Made by a program: the position numbers and the translations under genes. The notes below the pieces were generated by a model. It was not told where the DNA came from and made no database searches. It saw nothing but the letters and a program-made list of their open reading frames with translations. From Reticulitermes speratus (Eukaryota > Arthropoda > Insecta > Blattodea > Rhinotermitidae): 64,000 bases of DNA. Numbering within the stretch: the first letter of the stretch is position 1; the number at the start of each line of letters is the position of its first letter. Below are positions 39,916 through 53,100 of the stretch, one piece after another. The DNA lies in the NCBI GenBank assembly GCA_021186555.1, contig JAJKFL010000003.1, positions 26,431,908 through 26,495,907 of the forward strand, in the 5' to 3' direction.

Positions 39916-41055
39916 CAGGGTGCACACAAAAGAACTTTAAATGGAGTATACTTAGAACTTCATACCAACATCAGTCAATAGAGAAACTATTACTTTTGCA
40001 TGCAGCTTGGATATGTGCTCTGCAAGTCACATGGCAGATAAACTCATCCCAAACTTTGTTCTTGGTGGTGGAAACTATGACAGTTGTGACTTGCTGCCTG
40101 AACTGTGGAGGTGGGATGAACACTCTTTTATGTAGGCCCACAAGAAGAAGTCACGTGGAGATAACTCTGGTGATCTCAGTGGCCCTGTGCACCACACATG
40201 TCATTAGTTTCCCCACGACTAATCCATCTTCAGGGAAGGCATGCGTTCAGGTTGTTCCAAACAGCTGTGTGGAAGTGGGGTGGTACCCCATCTTGTTTGA
40301 AGATACAGTCATAATCCTTGCTCAGTTGGCACAGAAGCCATAAGGTAGGCATGTCTGAGTTAAGAGTTACCTGTGCAGGTATCCATAAAGCTTCTTCTTT
40401 GAAGTGTCACAGAACACATTCACTTTTTGGGGAAGTCTTTGTACTGTTGTGTGACATGAGGATTTATGTTCCCCAAACATGGACATTTCTGCTGGTTCAC
40501 TTAACCATTGATGTGGAAAGTTGCCTCATCACTAAAACAAACCTTGTGGACAAGTTATCATTTTCAGAATTTTTCTGCACAATTCATATCATTTGACAGA
40601 ATCTGCTTTCAGAGCCTGGACCAGCTGAAGTGTGTATGGTTTTATAAGTAAGTGCTAACACAGGATTTTGGGGATAGTTGTGTGTGGTAGCTGCAACTCG
40701 TGACTTATTTGGCACAATTAGTTTTATGGAATGTGTTGGAAACAAGCCCGAACATGGTCCACATTGCATGAGACAAAGAACAGCCAGGACCCTTGCCTTT
40801 GCAATGCACCTTTTCTACTCGAATGTATTGTACCAGGTGTAAATAGATACTCAAGTGTGTAGTTCCATGTGAAATTGTGTTCAAAATGCACGTTGCACAG
40901 TGGTTACTGTAGGGTGGCCATTTTCAAAACTTGTGGTATGTAGCAGCAGTGGTTTACAACAACAATCACCTGGTCATTTGAAATTAACTGAGAGTTTCTG
41001 TATTGACTGATGTAAGTATGAACTTCTAAGTACGCTGCATTTGTTTTCTGTTATC
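39916..41055 (-). mobile_element. Tc1/mariner-type element, broken, with long inverted ends
   Basis: Left end CAGGGTGCACACAAAAGAAC after TA; about 39955-39995 pairs with 40990-41030 (shared ACATCAGTCAATA-AGAAAC). Minus-strand traces: DGVPPHFHTAVWNNLNACLP (second catalytic Asp region, normally QQDGAPPHF), then RWISRG. It is the same broad type as 29607-30194, but much older. Confidence 0.65.
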
Positions 41056-41059
41056 ATTT

Positions 41060-41460
41060 TTATAGTGTGAGGTTCGTTTGTGGTCACTGTGTATTATTTT
41101 TCAACATAATCACCAAGCATACTGATATTTGTCCCACCTTGGCATGAGTTTAAAAACTCTTGTTACAGTGCAAATTAGGCTCATACATTCATGGACACTG
41201 TTTTGTACAGTTATGCTGGACAACTCCAGTGCAGAAGATAAATCTCTGAATTATGACTTGTCAGTTTTCCACAACAACTTTCTCCAACTCCTCTGCATTC
41301 ACATCTGTCTTTGATGTGCTGGGCCAACCAGTGTGATCATGATGGATGTTCATTTTTTAATTCTGCACCATTTTTGGACATGCATCACTCTGATTACACA
41401 ATCACAATCACTTGGTGATGAATTTTGTTGGGGGAGACATATTCTGCCCATAAAACTGAT
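41060..41460 (-). mobile_element. Mariner C-terminal fragment
   Basis: Minus-strand translation gives EFLNSCQGGTNISMLGDYVE with K and stop, like the [15 protein letters not shown] end of mariner transposases. Upstream frames are broken. Confidence 0.5.
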
Positions 41461-42917
41461 CATGCTACAAAATTCTTTGTGAGACTGGGTTTCCAGTGTT
41501 GCTGCAATTGCACATCAAATTATCCCCTGTAGAGCATCTGCCTGACTAACTCTTGCACTGTATGTTGCATGTTAACCTTGCTACAAGTGCTACCAAAGTT
41601 ACAGGGTAGGGAACCTTACATGTTGAACATGCCTTTTATAAGCCAAAAGCAGACAAAAAAGATATGATACAGTGAGACTATAAGAAAATTGGCAAATACA
41701 AAGGCAACAGAAAATATGCTTCTCTATTTTATTCCTGTCAAACAAATGATCATAGCAAGCTGCTACTGTATCGTGTTGGTACTTTAACCCACTGCTAGGC
41801 CACTTGTACTTCACCAGTACAGGAAATGCAGTGCCAGCACAGCATCAGTTGGAAAATGGTGACCCTACTGAACAGGTGGACAAGGGATGAGGTGTGGGCA
41901 CAAAACATGGAATCCATGAACATTCAGAGATACTGTGGCTGTGTATGCTGTATATATAATGTCCGTCCAACAAGTGCAGCAGTGGTGCCGTGACTGCAAA
42001 TGATTGTTGGGGAAGGGTAATTGAACTCACTGACCTGTTTTTTAGTGACTGTGGGCTGGAAGGCCTTATGAGAGAAATTGCTTTGAAAGCTTATAAACAA
42101 GAGTTGTCAGTTATTTAAGTTTTTTGAACGTACTTTATAAAGATATTTGTATATGTATACATCAGAAGACAGAAGTAACATCAAGAAATTTGGATACAGT
42201 GTTATAAACTCTGGTGCTTTCACAAATTAAACTTAATTTGGGGTGGACTTGGCTTGACGTGTATCTAGTTGTATGTACAGTAACTACCTGTATAGTGACT
42301 CAGAACTTGCATTTACATAAATATCTTCAACCATTTCATTCCCTGTAAGTATCTTTGTTTTCTTGTAATTACAGTACTTCGATATAGGCTGTTATCATGT
42401 ATATGAGAAAATAAAGATCACTGAAACATCATGTTATTAATGATACGTGAATCATTTTGCAAATCAGACTGAGTTTCCCCATGGGCAACAATTCAGCTTG
42501 CAGACTGCAATATGCCATACCTGTTGTAGGTGCAAGTGTATGTGATGTACAGCAGTCATGGGTTATGTGGCAGTAGGTTTCTCTGAAGCATTTGTAAGTA
42601 ACCTGTCATATCAGGACATGGTGATATTCATAGTTATTGCCATAAGAAGCTGTAATACTGTGAAACGTATTTTTCGTACCTCCCCTAAACATTAAAGCTT
42701 TTCTGCTTATGGTGCATTTTTAGTTACACAGAGCCTGTGCCTTGTGATAAGAAATTTTGTGTTTATATTAGTGCCTACATTTGCATACCATTTCAAAGAA
42801 ACTCCTGAATACTTGCGTTTGCTGGACAGGTTTAATACATGACTTTGCCCGATAGGGAATTAAATGTACATTCCTCTGCAGTATCAAGATTTTAAAATAA
42901 TTTATGCATGTGTATAG
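41461..42917. other. Intergenic stretch, nothing firm
   Basis: Positions 41845-42060 faintly recall a mariner N-terminus (MVTLLNRWTRDEVWAQNMES in one frame), with stops. No other element, RNA gene or host exon was recognised. Confidence 0.4.
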
Positions 42918-43937
42918 GTGACGTTTAATTTTGAAACAAGGAGATGCTTTATCGCCATTGCTTTTCAACTTTGCTTTGGAATATGCCATTAGGAGGGTTC
43001 AGGCAAACCAGGAGGGCTTGAAATTAAATGGTACACATCAGCTTCTGGTTTATGCTGATGATGTTAATATATTGGGCAGAAGCATACATGCTGTAAAGAA
43101 AAACACAGAAGCTTTAGTAGTCGCTAGTAAGGAGATTGGTCTAGAAGTAAATGCTGAGAAAACTAAGTACATGGTCATGTCTCGAGATCAGAATGCAGGA
43201 CGGGGTCACAACATAAAGTTAGATAATAAATCCTTTGAAAGGGTGGAACAGTTCAAATATCTGGGAACAACCCTAACAAATCGAAATTCCATTCAGGAAG
43301 AAATTAAGAGCAGATTGAAGTTGGGGAGTGCTTGTTATCATTCGGTAAAGGATCTTCTGTCTTCCAGTTTGCTATCTAAAAATACAAAGATTAAGATATA
43401 CAGAACTGTAATTTTGCCTGTTGTTTTGTATGGGTGTGAGACTTGGTCTCTCACACTGAGGTAGGAACATAGGCTGAGGGTGTTCGAGAATAGGGTGCTG
43501 AGGAGGATATTTGGGTCTAAGAGGGACGAGGTAACAGGGGAGTGGAGAATACTACATAACAAGGAACTTAATGATCTGTACTCATCACCAACTATTATTT
43601 GGGTGATCAAATCAAGAAGAATGAGGTGGGCGGGGCATGTGGCATGTATGGGTGAGGGGAGAGGTGCATACAGGATTTTGGTGGGGAGACCTGAGGGAAG
43701 GAGACCACTTGAAAGACCCAGGCGTAGATGGGAGGATAATATTAAAATTGATCTTCAAGAAGTGGGATGGGGGAGCATTGACTGCATTGATATGGCTCAG
43801 GATAGGGCCAGGTGGCAGGGCAGGCTCTTGTGAATGCGGTAATGAACCTTCGGGTTCCATAAAACGCGGGGAATTTCTTGACTAGTTGAGGACCTGTTAG
43901 CTTCTCAAGAAGGACTCTGCTCCATGGAGTTAGTTAG
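42918..43937 (+). mobile_element. LINE family A, 5'-truncated copy with RT and full 3' tail
   Basis: RT from [20 protein letters not shown] through [10 protein letters not shown] (catalytic ADD) to [12 protein letters not shown], one in-frame TAG at 43462-43464, then FENRVLRRIFG and [10 protein letters not shown] to [19 protein letters not shown]. The 3' UTR has CCATAAAACGCGGGGAATTT and ends CTCCATGGAGTTAGTTAGTT, a (GTTA)n-type tail. It ends about 140 bp before the TMEM131 start codon. Confidence 0.88.
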
Positions 43938-44078
43938 TTGCGGTGGTGACGTCTTATCGACCGAGCCGTTGTCGGAAGCGTGCAGCGTGTGCGAGATTTC
44001 AACGGACGTAAACATCGAGTTACTGAATAATCGATAGTGTTATGGCCGCCGTTTGGCTGTTTGACGAAATCGTAAAGT
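43938..44078 (+). promoter_or_regulatory. TMEM131: Putative TMEM131 promoter/5' UTR, CpG-rich
   Basis: This 141-bp stretch is far richer in CpG than its surroundings (over ten CpG, for example TATCGACCGAGCCGTTGTCG) and carries TGACGTCT, one base from the CRE palindrome, at 43947. No TATA box. It lies between a LINE tail and the first coding exon. Its promoter role is inferred from composition and position. Confidence 0.55.
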
Positions 44079-44098
44079 ATGGAACTGAGAATGGTTGA
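44042..44098 (+). other. Upstream ORF overlapping the TMEM131 start
   Basis: ATG at 44042 opens an 18-codon frame ([18 protein letters not shown]) ending at TGA 44096-44098. It overlaps the TMEM131 ATG (44079) in another frame, so if transcribed it would reduce initiation at the main start. Confidence 0.5.
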
Positions 44099-44184
44099 AC
44101 ACACGGTTTGGTGTTTTATATTCCTCTTAACGTTATTAGAAGTGGTTGTAAAAACTAAAATGACAATACATGGAAAGAGTCATG
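44079..44184 (+). CDS. TMEM131: TMEM131 exon 1: signal peptide
   Basis: Start chosen because the frame gives MELRMVEH followed by a 14-residue hydrophobic core ([14 protein letters not shown]), and the exon joins in phase 1 through CATG|GTGAGG to exon 2. A second in-frame ATG is at codon 5. Confidence 0.75.
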
Positions 44185-47100
44185 GTGAGGAAAAGGGAAA
44201 ATAAAGCATGTTTTTTTGATATTTTAGTTGTCATTTATCAAATATGTTAAAGGAATAATGGAACCCTTTACCCATATTCATTCATTCATTCATTGCTTGC
44301 TTTGCGTGTTATCGTTCTTACGTTGTTATATTTTGTGTTTTGCATGATCGCCGTAACTTGATGTATATCACTTCACTTTTGTAAGTGTGTGTCTTATTTT
44401 TCCAGCTTTTATGCAAGGCAATAATGAGGTGAAATATCATGTGGATGATATTGCAGTGTCTCCCATTCACAAGGTAAATACTTCATCATTATCGTAATTG
44501 TAATAACCGTTTAAAAAAGTTTGATAAGTTGAACGATGTTACAAATGAATGGAAGGTACTGAGCAGGACGTCAATGAAGTCGTGCAACTATGTCACTTTT
44601 CACTGACAACCAAATATTACAAATGTCATATTGTTGACTGTAGCTCAGTTGAAGTAATGTTGCTGAACACAATGTTAGTAGCTTTATGAAACATTACTGC
44701 ATAAATAGCAAAATGTGTATTAGTAGTAATTGAATTTTGGTCATAAGATTTTGAGGGAAAGAGGTCATACGAGGTTCTTTACAAAGGGGAGGAGGAGCAC
44801 TAATTTTTGAAGAATTTTAGTTCATATGCAGAATATGGTAATTTAATAAAATTGTACATACTACAGGTCTCAGCAGAATTTTTATTCTCTTCTTATGCCA
44901 GTATAAGTATGTCTTTATAGTTGAAATATAAATTCTCCACTGGACCATGCAATATGTACCTGTCCATAGATATTTAAGGTTAGAATCAATATGCCAGTTG
45001 AGTTCAGATTAGTAGTTTCTTAGACACATAGTAGTTCTATGAATATCTCATGTGACATGTTGAGGAATTAGTATTGTTCTACGTGTTTAGTCTTGATTGT
45101 CACATATGACATTAATTATTTGCTTTTTCATGTATGCTGTTTGCTAATGTAAGTGCTTCTTCATTTTTGCATGCCATTCATGAGCGTGAGATTTTTATTC
45201 TGTTATAACATTTTGGTTTGAAAACCTCAAGGAAAGCTGACTTTGGAGACATGAGCAGAGCTGGGAAGATAACGTTAAAATAGATAGTATAGAAGTAGGG
45301 TGGGATGGTGTGGAATAGATTAAATTGGTTTAGAGTGGAGACTGTCAATAGAGTTTTTGCAACATTTTAGTGAGCCTTTGAGATCCATAAAATTCAGGGA
45401 ATTTTGTGACTAGTTGAGCAGCTGAAGATTTGAGTTTGCTGGGATTTTATGCAGTGTTGTTGGGTAAATAGTTTTTGATGTTTCAAAGAATCATAGTTTA
45501 TCTTTCAGGCAGTCCAAGAAAAGTAGCACCACAGGAAGATCAGGTGTATTATATAGGTATGGGTGATGAAGGTAGGGAAAGGGCAGTTCTGGTGGCTAGA
45601 CAGTTGGGATGGTAGTGGTATACACTGGGAGAGAGCCTTAGTGTAGGCTGACTGGCAGGGATACTTATAGTGCATACTGGAAGTCAGGAGTGAGGGTTAA
45701 GAAACACAGTAATTATCAGGAGATGGGTGGGAAACCCTGGAAACAATGTTGGTCACATAGGACTCAGACCCTGTGTATGAAGGTGGAAAGGAAGACATGC
45801 TTGTTGGGGGCTGGGAATGTGATCTGGAATTTAGGCAGAGGTTGTGTGGGTGAGTTTCTGGTGAGTCCTGTGGCTCAATGAGCAATCATGTTTCTTGTAA
45901 ATGTCGATATAAAGGCAGGGAAGGATGCCACCTCTCTCTGTCTCCAGAATGAATTGGATGTTCTGGTTGGCATTACTGAGTTACTCTAAAAACCCTTCCA
46001 GCTTCCCCAGTTTCTGGGGCAGATTACAAAGATGACATCCATGTAGTGAAACAGCAGAGGGGCTTGTAGACCATTTCATTCATGCTTTTTCCTCAGAAGC
46101 CCTCCACATACAAGTTAGTGATAACAGGAGAAAGCAGCAGTTCCATTGCCCCTCTGTTGATCTGCTCGTACAACTGACCACTGGAGCTGAAGTAGGAATA
46201 GGTCAGGACATGACAGAACAGTGCCAGCATATTGTTCTGAAGTGTCAGCCCAGGAGCTTGAAGGACACCCTAAATGTCACCCTTGTGAACTGTGAAACCA
46301 CATTGAAGCTGACCATGTCCTCCAGTCCAACCTGTAGAGACCCCAGTTTATGGACAAACTCAGTAGAGTTTTTAATGTGTTGTGGACAAACTCAGTGGAG
46401 CTTTTCATGTGTTATGGTGAGTTCCCCATGAGGGGCTGACCATACCTGCCAGATGCTTGGATAGCTGGTAGGTAGGGAGTCCAAAGTTGCTTACAGTTGG
46501 TTCCAGGAGGACTCCTTTGTGAATTTTTGGTAGTTTGTAGAGCCTCAGGGGGTTAAACCTTGTGGACATAGTTGTTGGCAGACGTCAGCCAGTGAGAACT
46601 TCTGGAGGAGAAGAGTGGCCTTGTGTTCAACCATCTTGGTGGGGTCCATGACCATCATCCTATTGGCACTTTCCTGGGATAGCTAGTCTGTAGGAGGTTG
46701 GCCAAGGACATTGTGACCAACTCCAGAGCACCAAAATCCTCTCCATCAAACCCTCTTACATAGTCCATGTCATCAGTGATGAGACAGATAGAGCTCCATC
46801 TCAACAACTTGGGTGGGGAGGATGGCCAGATCTTGAGCTGGTCATGGAAACCTCTCATGCCTTCTTGAAAGAGAGTAGGAGGCCTCTTGAAGAAAGTTGC
46901 TAACAGCCCTGGCCACAACCTCCATATTCTCCCCTCCCTTGGATCTTCCAGTTTCTTCCTGGTACATCAACAGTGCCTGAATTGCATCTGAGACCTCCCC
47001 AAGTTGGGACACCTAATGGTGACGACAAAACCCAGGCCACTTAATTTTACCTCAGTTCATCTATCTTATTTGAATCCACTTCCTGTTAGCTGTGTTTGCT

Positions 47101-50100
47101 TATTTTATTAGAATTAATTTTTGTGCTTTATTTTGTTTTATTCAAAATTAACTTTTTTCCCCATGCAAGGATCATTTCACGAGGCTCCACAATGGTGTTA
47201 CATCTATACTGACACTACACAATTTCAGCATTTCACAGCACTGATAATTCAACACTACTGTCCATCTACCCACCCATCTCCTGATAATGACTGTGTATCT
47301 TAACCTTTGCCGCTGATTTCTGGCCTGTGCTACAAACATCCCTGTCTGTACACTGAGACCCTTCCCAGTGCTTACCACTACCACCCCAATTGGCTATCCC
47401 AGCACACTGTCTTTCTGCTGCCCTTGTCTACCATATATGTGTAATATACCTGATCTTCCCACGTGGCTAGACTTCTTCTAGTGCTTTAACCTGAAGATGA
47501 AGACAGTGTGATTCTTTGCCACATCAGGAGATATTTACCCAGCAACGCAGCATGTCATCCCAGAAGACTTGAATGTTCAGCAACACTGCTATGAGAACCT
47601 CAAATTTTGTTCTAGTTGAGGAGCTTCTCAAGAAGGACACTGCTCTGTGGGGCTACTTGGTTAAACAGTTTGGTATTGTTCATCATTAAAGACTGAGATT
47701 GGAAGTAGCTGGTATTTGTTGATTTGTGAAGACATTGATAACATTGTAAAATGGACAATCACATCTTGGTGAAAGGGAACAGAATTTTTAATTCCTTAGG
47801 TATAAACATATTAGTAGAATGTGCATATGTTATTGTTATTCAATTTAAGTCTTGCATTTTTGTTGTTGTTGTCATCGTCATTATTCATTGTTGTTAGTCA
47901 GTCCCACAGGCTTCAAGGTGCCAATTGTGACATGTTAGTGTCATGCTTGTAGGCAGTTTATTTAAGTGTGTTTATGGTTTATTTGACAAAACTGTTGGTA
48001 TCTCAAACTGTATAATATAGAATGTCCGGATGACCTTAATGATTTGTAAAAGATGCAGAAGGAGGTGGTTGTGGCCTAATTTGAGGTACTATCCTGGAAT
48101 TTGCCTGGAGTGACTGATAAAAATCATTAAAAATACAAGTTAGGTTATTCAGTCCTTGGGCTGAGTTACAAATCTGGACCTCCCAAATACAAAGGTTGAG
48201 TGCGACCCATTTAATCGTGATGTCGGTATTGTATTGTATTGTATTTCATTTCATCCTAGAAATCATTACAGAATGATATTGGACATGTCCAGAGAGTAGT
48301 TACAGTAAAAAGTATAATAATTACAGTAAAAGCAAACAAACACGTAAATCTGATATAATTACATACATGTACAGGACCACACAAGATACTGTTTAACATA
48401 GTACACAGAAGAAAGCACAGGCAATTACAATACGGAGATACATCTTTAACCCAGTTCCTACAAATTAGCAGTGAACTGTCATAAATTCTTCCAACTTGTA
48501 AATATACTCAGTTTTCAAGAGGATTGCTTAGTGTTGAGGAGGTATGTGGGACTTTAGAATGCAACAGGCAGTAAGGTGTTGTTAGATAGTTCTGTTCTGT
48601 TATATAGGGTTTTGATTATATGGTAATACGTGGACCTGCCTGAGCCCTCACTCAACTAGTCCAGGCCTGCTGATTTTTACATGCATGTTCACAGTGTCAT
48701 GTTGGAAAACATCATATTTTTCTGTTGTTTCTAATTACAGTCATTTTCTCTTTTGCAGGAATTTGCTGGTCCTTCAGGTGTTAGGTAAGTGATTGGGAAG
48801 TTTTTGGGTACTACAGATATATTCTTCCACAAAACAGTAGCCCCTGTCAGAATCTGAAGGTGATAGTGGTTGTCAGAACATTGATCATAATAATAGTTAT
48901 TCTTAATAGTTTGGCAAGGAATTGTTGTGTTGTGAAATGCTGTTTACACACTGCCTTTTAAACAGAATACTCTTGTGTCCAGTAGTGAAAAGGCTACAAA
49001 GCTACTCCTTTTCACCTATTGCTGTAGAAAGAGCTGTGCTGTTTTTTATCCTGATTACATAAAGTTGGTTGTCCCTCTTCTTTAAAGTCTGCAATACTGT
49101 GGACCACCAAGTCAGTTGTTTGAGTGTCATTATAGTTGTTGTGCTTTTAAGTGCCCTTAGCACCATCTGTGGTCCTACCCCAGAACTACCGCCGGAGTGT
49201 TTGGAAAATTATGTGTAGTGGTTGCTTCCAGAATCCATTGTCCCTCCATGTTATTTATTAGCTTCCTTACTGATTAGGGGGTTGGCTGATGGTAGTTTTC
49301 AAGTATGCCATATGTGTGCACTCTTTATATTTCCTGTACCTGCTGTTGGTCTCTATGTGAAGGATCTTGGCTTCATTCCAACCTGTCTGGTGGCCTTCTT
49401 CATAGTTATGCTGGGCCAATTTGGATCTTTCCAGATGACCTTGTTCCAGATTCTGCCTGTGTTCCTGGAGCTGTACAGCTAGCAGTCTGTCTGTTTCCCC
49501 AACATAATTCTGCCACATATGCGTAGGATATTATATACACAGTGTGCCATGTGTTGCAGGCTTCCATGTGGTTTAGTTTTCATGAGCGAACTCCTGAGGG
49601 TATGTTTTGTTTTAAAAACTGTTCTGACATTATATTGATTCCTGATTTACTTGAACTTCCCACAGACCCCCTTTACATAAGATATAAATACTGATGCAAG
49701 GGGCTTTTCCAGATTTTTAGGACGACTGATTTCCATGGGAGTGTTGGTTTTTGAGCTGATGAAGTGGATGGGATAACCGCTTAGCAGCAGATCTCGTTTG
49801 AGTTTGTCCATCTTTTAGATCCTGTTTCTGTTGACATATGGCGATGGCCTTGTTGCCTAAGTTCGAGTAACTCCTTTCTTTACATGCGGTGGGTGATTGG
49901 AACAGTAATTGAGGTAGTGGCCAATGCGAGTCTGTTTTCTATGAACCCTTGTGGTTAGAATAGGTCCTTTTTGACTGATGAGACTGTCCAGAAATGGAAT
50001 GATATTACTCATTTCTGTTTCCGTAGTAAACTGAATAGTCGTTCCCAAACTATTTATAAACTCGAAGAAATCATGTAGCTTAGTAATTCCATGTCGCTAG

Positions 50101-53100
50101 ACCACAAATGTGTCATCCACATAACGGAGCCATAGTAATGGTTTGTATGTTACCATGTCAAGAGCCACCTCCTTCAAGTGCTCTGTGTAGATGTTGCTGA
50201 CAACAGGAGACTGAGTGCTTTCCATAGCCATTCTTTTTGTTGGTAGAACTTCTCCTCCACCTGAAAATAAGTATTCCCAAACAAAGCTGTAACTCCATAA
50301 TGGCTTCCAGCCCCAGGACAGTTTGTTCTTGCAACATGTGGCCATTTTAGGGACTACAAGCTCCAGAGCAACCGATCCTATACCTGAAACATGTAGAGTG
50401 TTAAAGTGTGTTAAATTTGTATATATACGATGGTAAAAGTACATAAAGTTGATGCATTCAGATGTCATACATCATCGTCAGAACCATGCAGAATAGTATT
50501 ACAAATATTTTTGTAACAGCAGGAAATGAAAGTATTCTCCAACAAAACATTAACAGAGTTACGAAAGGGCCACAGTTTTGGTTTCATTCAAACAGTCTTA
50601 TGTTAAATATTGGGAAGACAATAACAGTGTTTTCTCTACTTGGCAGAAGAAAATGCCACTAAGAACACAAATAAATAATCACTCAACAAATCTAGCACAC
50701 AACTTAAATTTGATAGTATGGATGTTTCCTAAAAATCAGAAAAAAAAATTTGTGGCTGTCTATATACCCATGAATTTTATATATGTATTAATGAAACTAT
50801 GAACTGGGGTGTACCAAGTTCAAAACTCAGTCAAAGTTATTATGTAATACAATTTCTTATTGATATAACAGGTCCGTATATTACAAGGAATGTTTATTTT
50901 ACACATTTTTGGTCCCACTTCAGGTATGGTTTAATTTTTTGGGGTGGTGTTTCTGAAAGTGAAAGTGTTTTTAAATTACAGAAAACAATTATATGACTAA
51001 TTAGTAATTTTGGGAGATATGCTTCCTGTAGGGAAAGTTTCAAAGCTTTAAACATACTTCAGTGCTTTGCATGTACAGAAGGGCAATAGTGTGCTATATA
51101 AGGATAAACCTAGAAGAGTTGGAACAAAATACATACATCCGCAACTATGATACATGCCGAAGGTTGGATCTCCATTGTCAGTTTTGTAGAACTGATGGCA
51201 AAAAATATGGTGAATACAGGAATTCAACTGTACAATAAATTGCTGAGTCAATTGAGTAAGCTGGAAAAAATACAGCACTTTAAGAGAGAGCTGAGATCCT
51301 TTATTTTACAACATACATTTCACTCTATAGATTAATGTATGTCTTATTAATTAGTAATAGATGGTGCTTAAATGTATGTTTTTGTAAATATGACTTTTTT
51401 TTATATTAGGTGTTTCGATTGGAAGTCAGTTGATATGTGAAGTATATCTCACAGCTTATAAAATATGAATGCACCGCTCTGAAGAAAATTACCGTACTTG
51501 TAGTGTGGTACATTTCACTAACATTGTGGTGTTTAAATTATATGAAAAACTCTTGTAATATAGTGTATCTTTTTACAAGTATGTTATCGTGTAAGTAATT
51601 TTAAGTATGTTGTTATGTACGTAATTTAAAACTGTATATTCCATGGATGTGTCTTATGCCAATGAACTGACAAAGAGAATGAATAGAATGAAATTAAATA
51701 AATAACTTAGAGGTACTTGTTAATAGTTACAACTATATTTCACAAATATGTAATATGCTGGTCTGGCAACATTTTAGGTTTGTAGATGGAGTCATGTATG
51801 TCTCATCTCTTTCAGAATCTACTCAAAGGATGGTTTAATGTGTTTCATTTTTCTTACAGATTGCCAGATTTAGATGAAAATCCTATGTATAATAATAAAC
51901 TTCATTTAAAATTTGACCCACCACTTTTAAACTTCAAAGAAAGGTTAGTAAATATTTATTATATGTTTAATTAATTAATTCGTTCATTCATTTATTAGTC
52001 CACCATAGATCCTATGAGAATTACATTCCAGTGGATGTGGTTACCGTCAATATTATGTTTAATCAATTGTGCAGCACAGCATTTGTCCAACATCATATTC
52101 ATAAATATATTAATTATAATACATTATAAACATTAAAAGGTATACTATAAACAAATTAAGAAAATCGAGGAAAATTATAAAAACATACACTATTCAATGT
52201 CTATGTTCTAACATATATTCAAATAGGATTACATTTTATAATTAAAATACTCTTCCATTGAGTAAAAGGAATTTACATTCAAAAATCTCTTTAAGGCAGA
52301 CCCAAAAGATTTTTGATCATCAGATAATTCTTTAAGTTCCACTGGTAAGTAATTATAGATCTTTATGCCTGAATAATAAGCTCCCTTTTGAACTTTAGTT
52401 AAAGAAATGATTGGGGGGAATAGGTTATTGTTTTGTCTGGTACCAATATTGTGAATCTCAGAATCCTTGTAAACAGGTGTCTGTTATTTACTACATGTTG
52501 CATCAGGGAATATATGTATTGGGAACACAGAGGCAGTATTTTCATTTCCTTAAATGAGTCCCTACATGAATCTCTTTTCTTTTACTTAAGAGTTTACGTA
52601 AGAGTATGTGTGAAACTCTTAGGGATAATTTTACTTTGTGTTCACCATGCATCTTAGTATTAATAATCACTCATTCAACCAATGAATGCAGGGTACAGTG
52701 AAAATGTATTTATAAGTGCATTCATTGGTTGAATGAGTGAATCTTAGGGATAATGTTTAAGCACTTATAATCCTTTCTCTTATCAAGAGAAATAGTTTCT
52801 CACATGCTGTTAGTAACATTAAACAGTGCCATTGTATCCTAAATAATTAATTTCAGCAGTGCCTAGCCTAAGAAGGAAAGGAAGTGCTCTCTCTTAAGGG
52901 GGGGGGGGGGGCAGTGAAATTTAGATTTCTGTGTTAGTGGAAGTTTTTCCAGGAATCTAATTTTTGGTCACTTCTGTTTTGTCACAGTGGTCTTCAAGTT
53001 CCAGTAAAATTGCTGAGTATTACATAAAAGTTGGCCTTTATCTTGGATGCTAAGACTTGAAAAATTATGTGTAGAAACCAGTCACAGTTTCTCTATGTAC

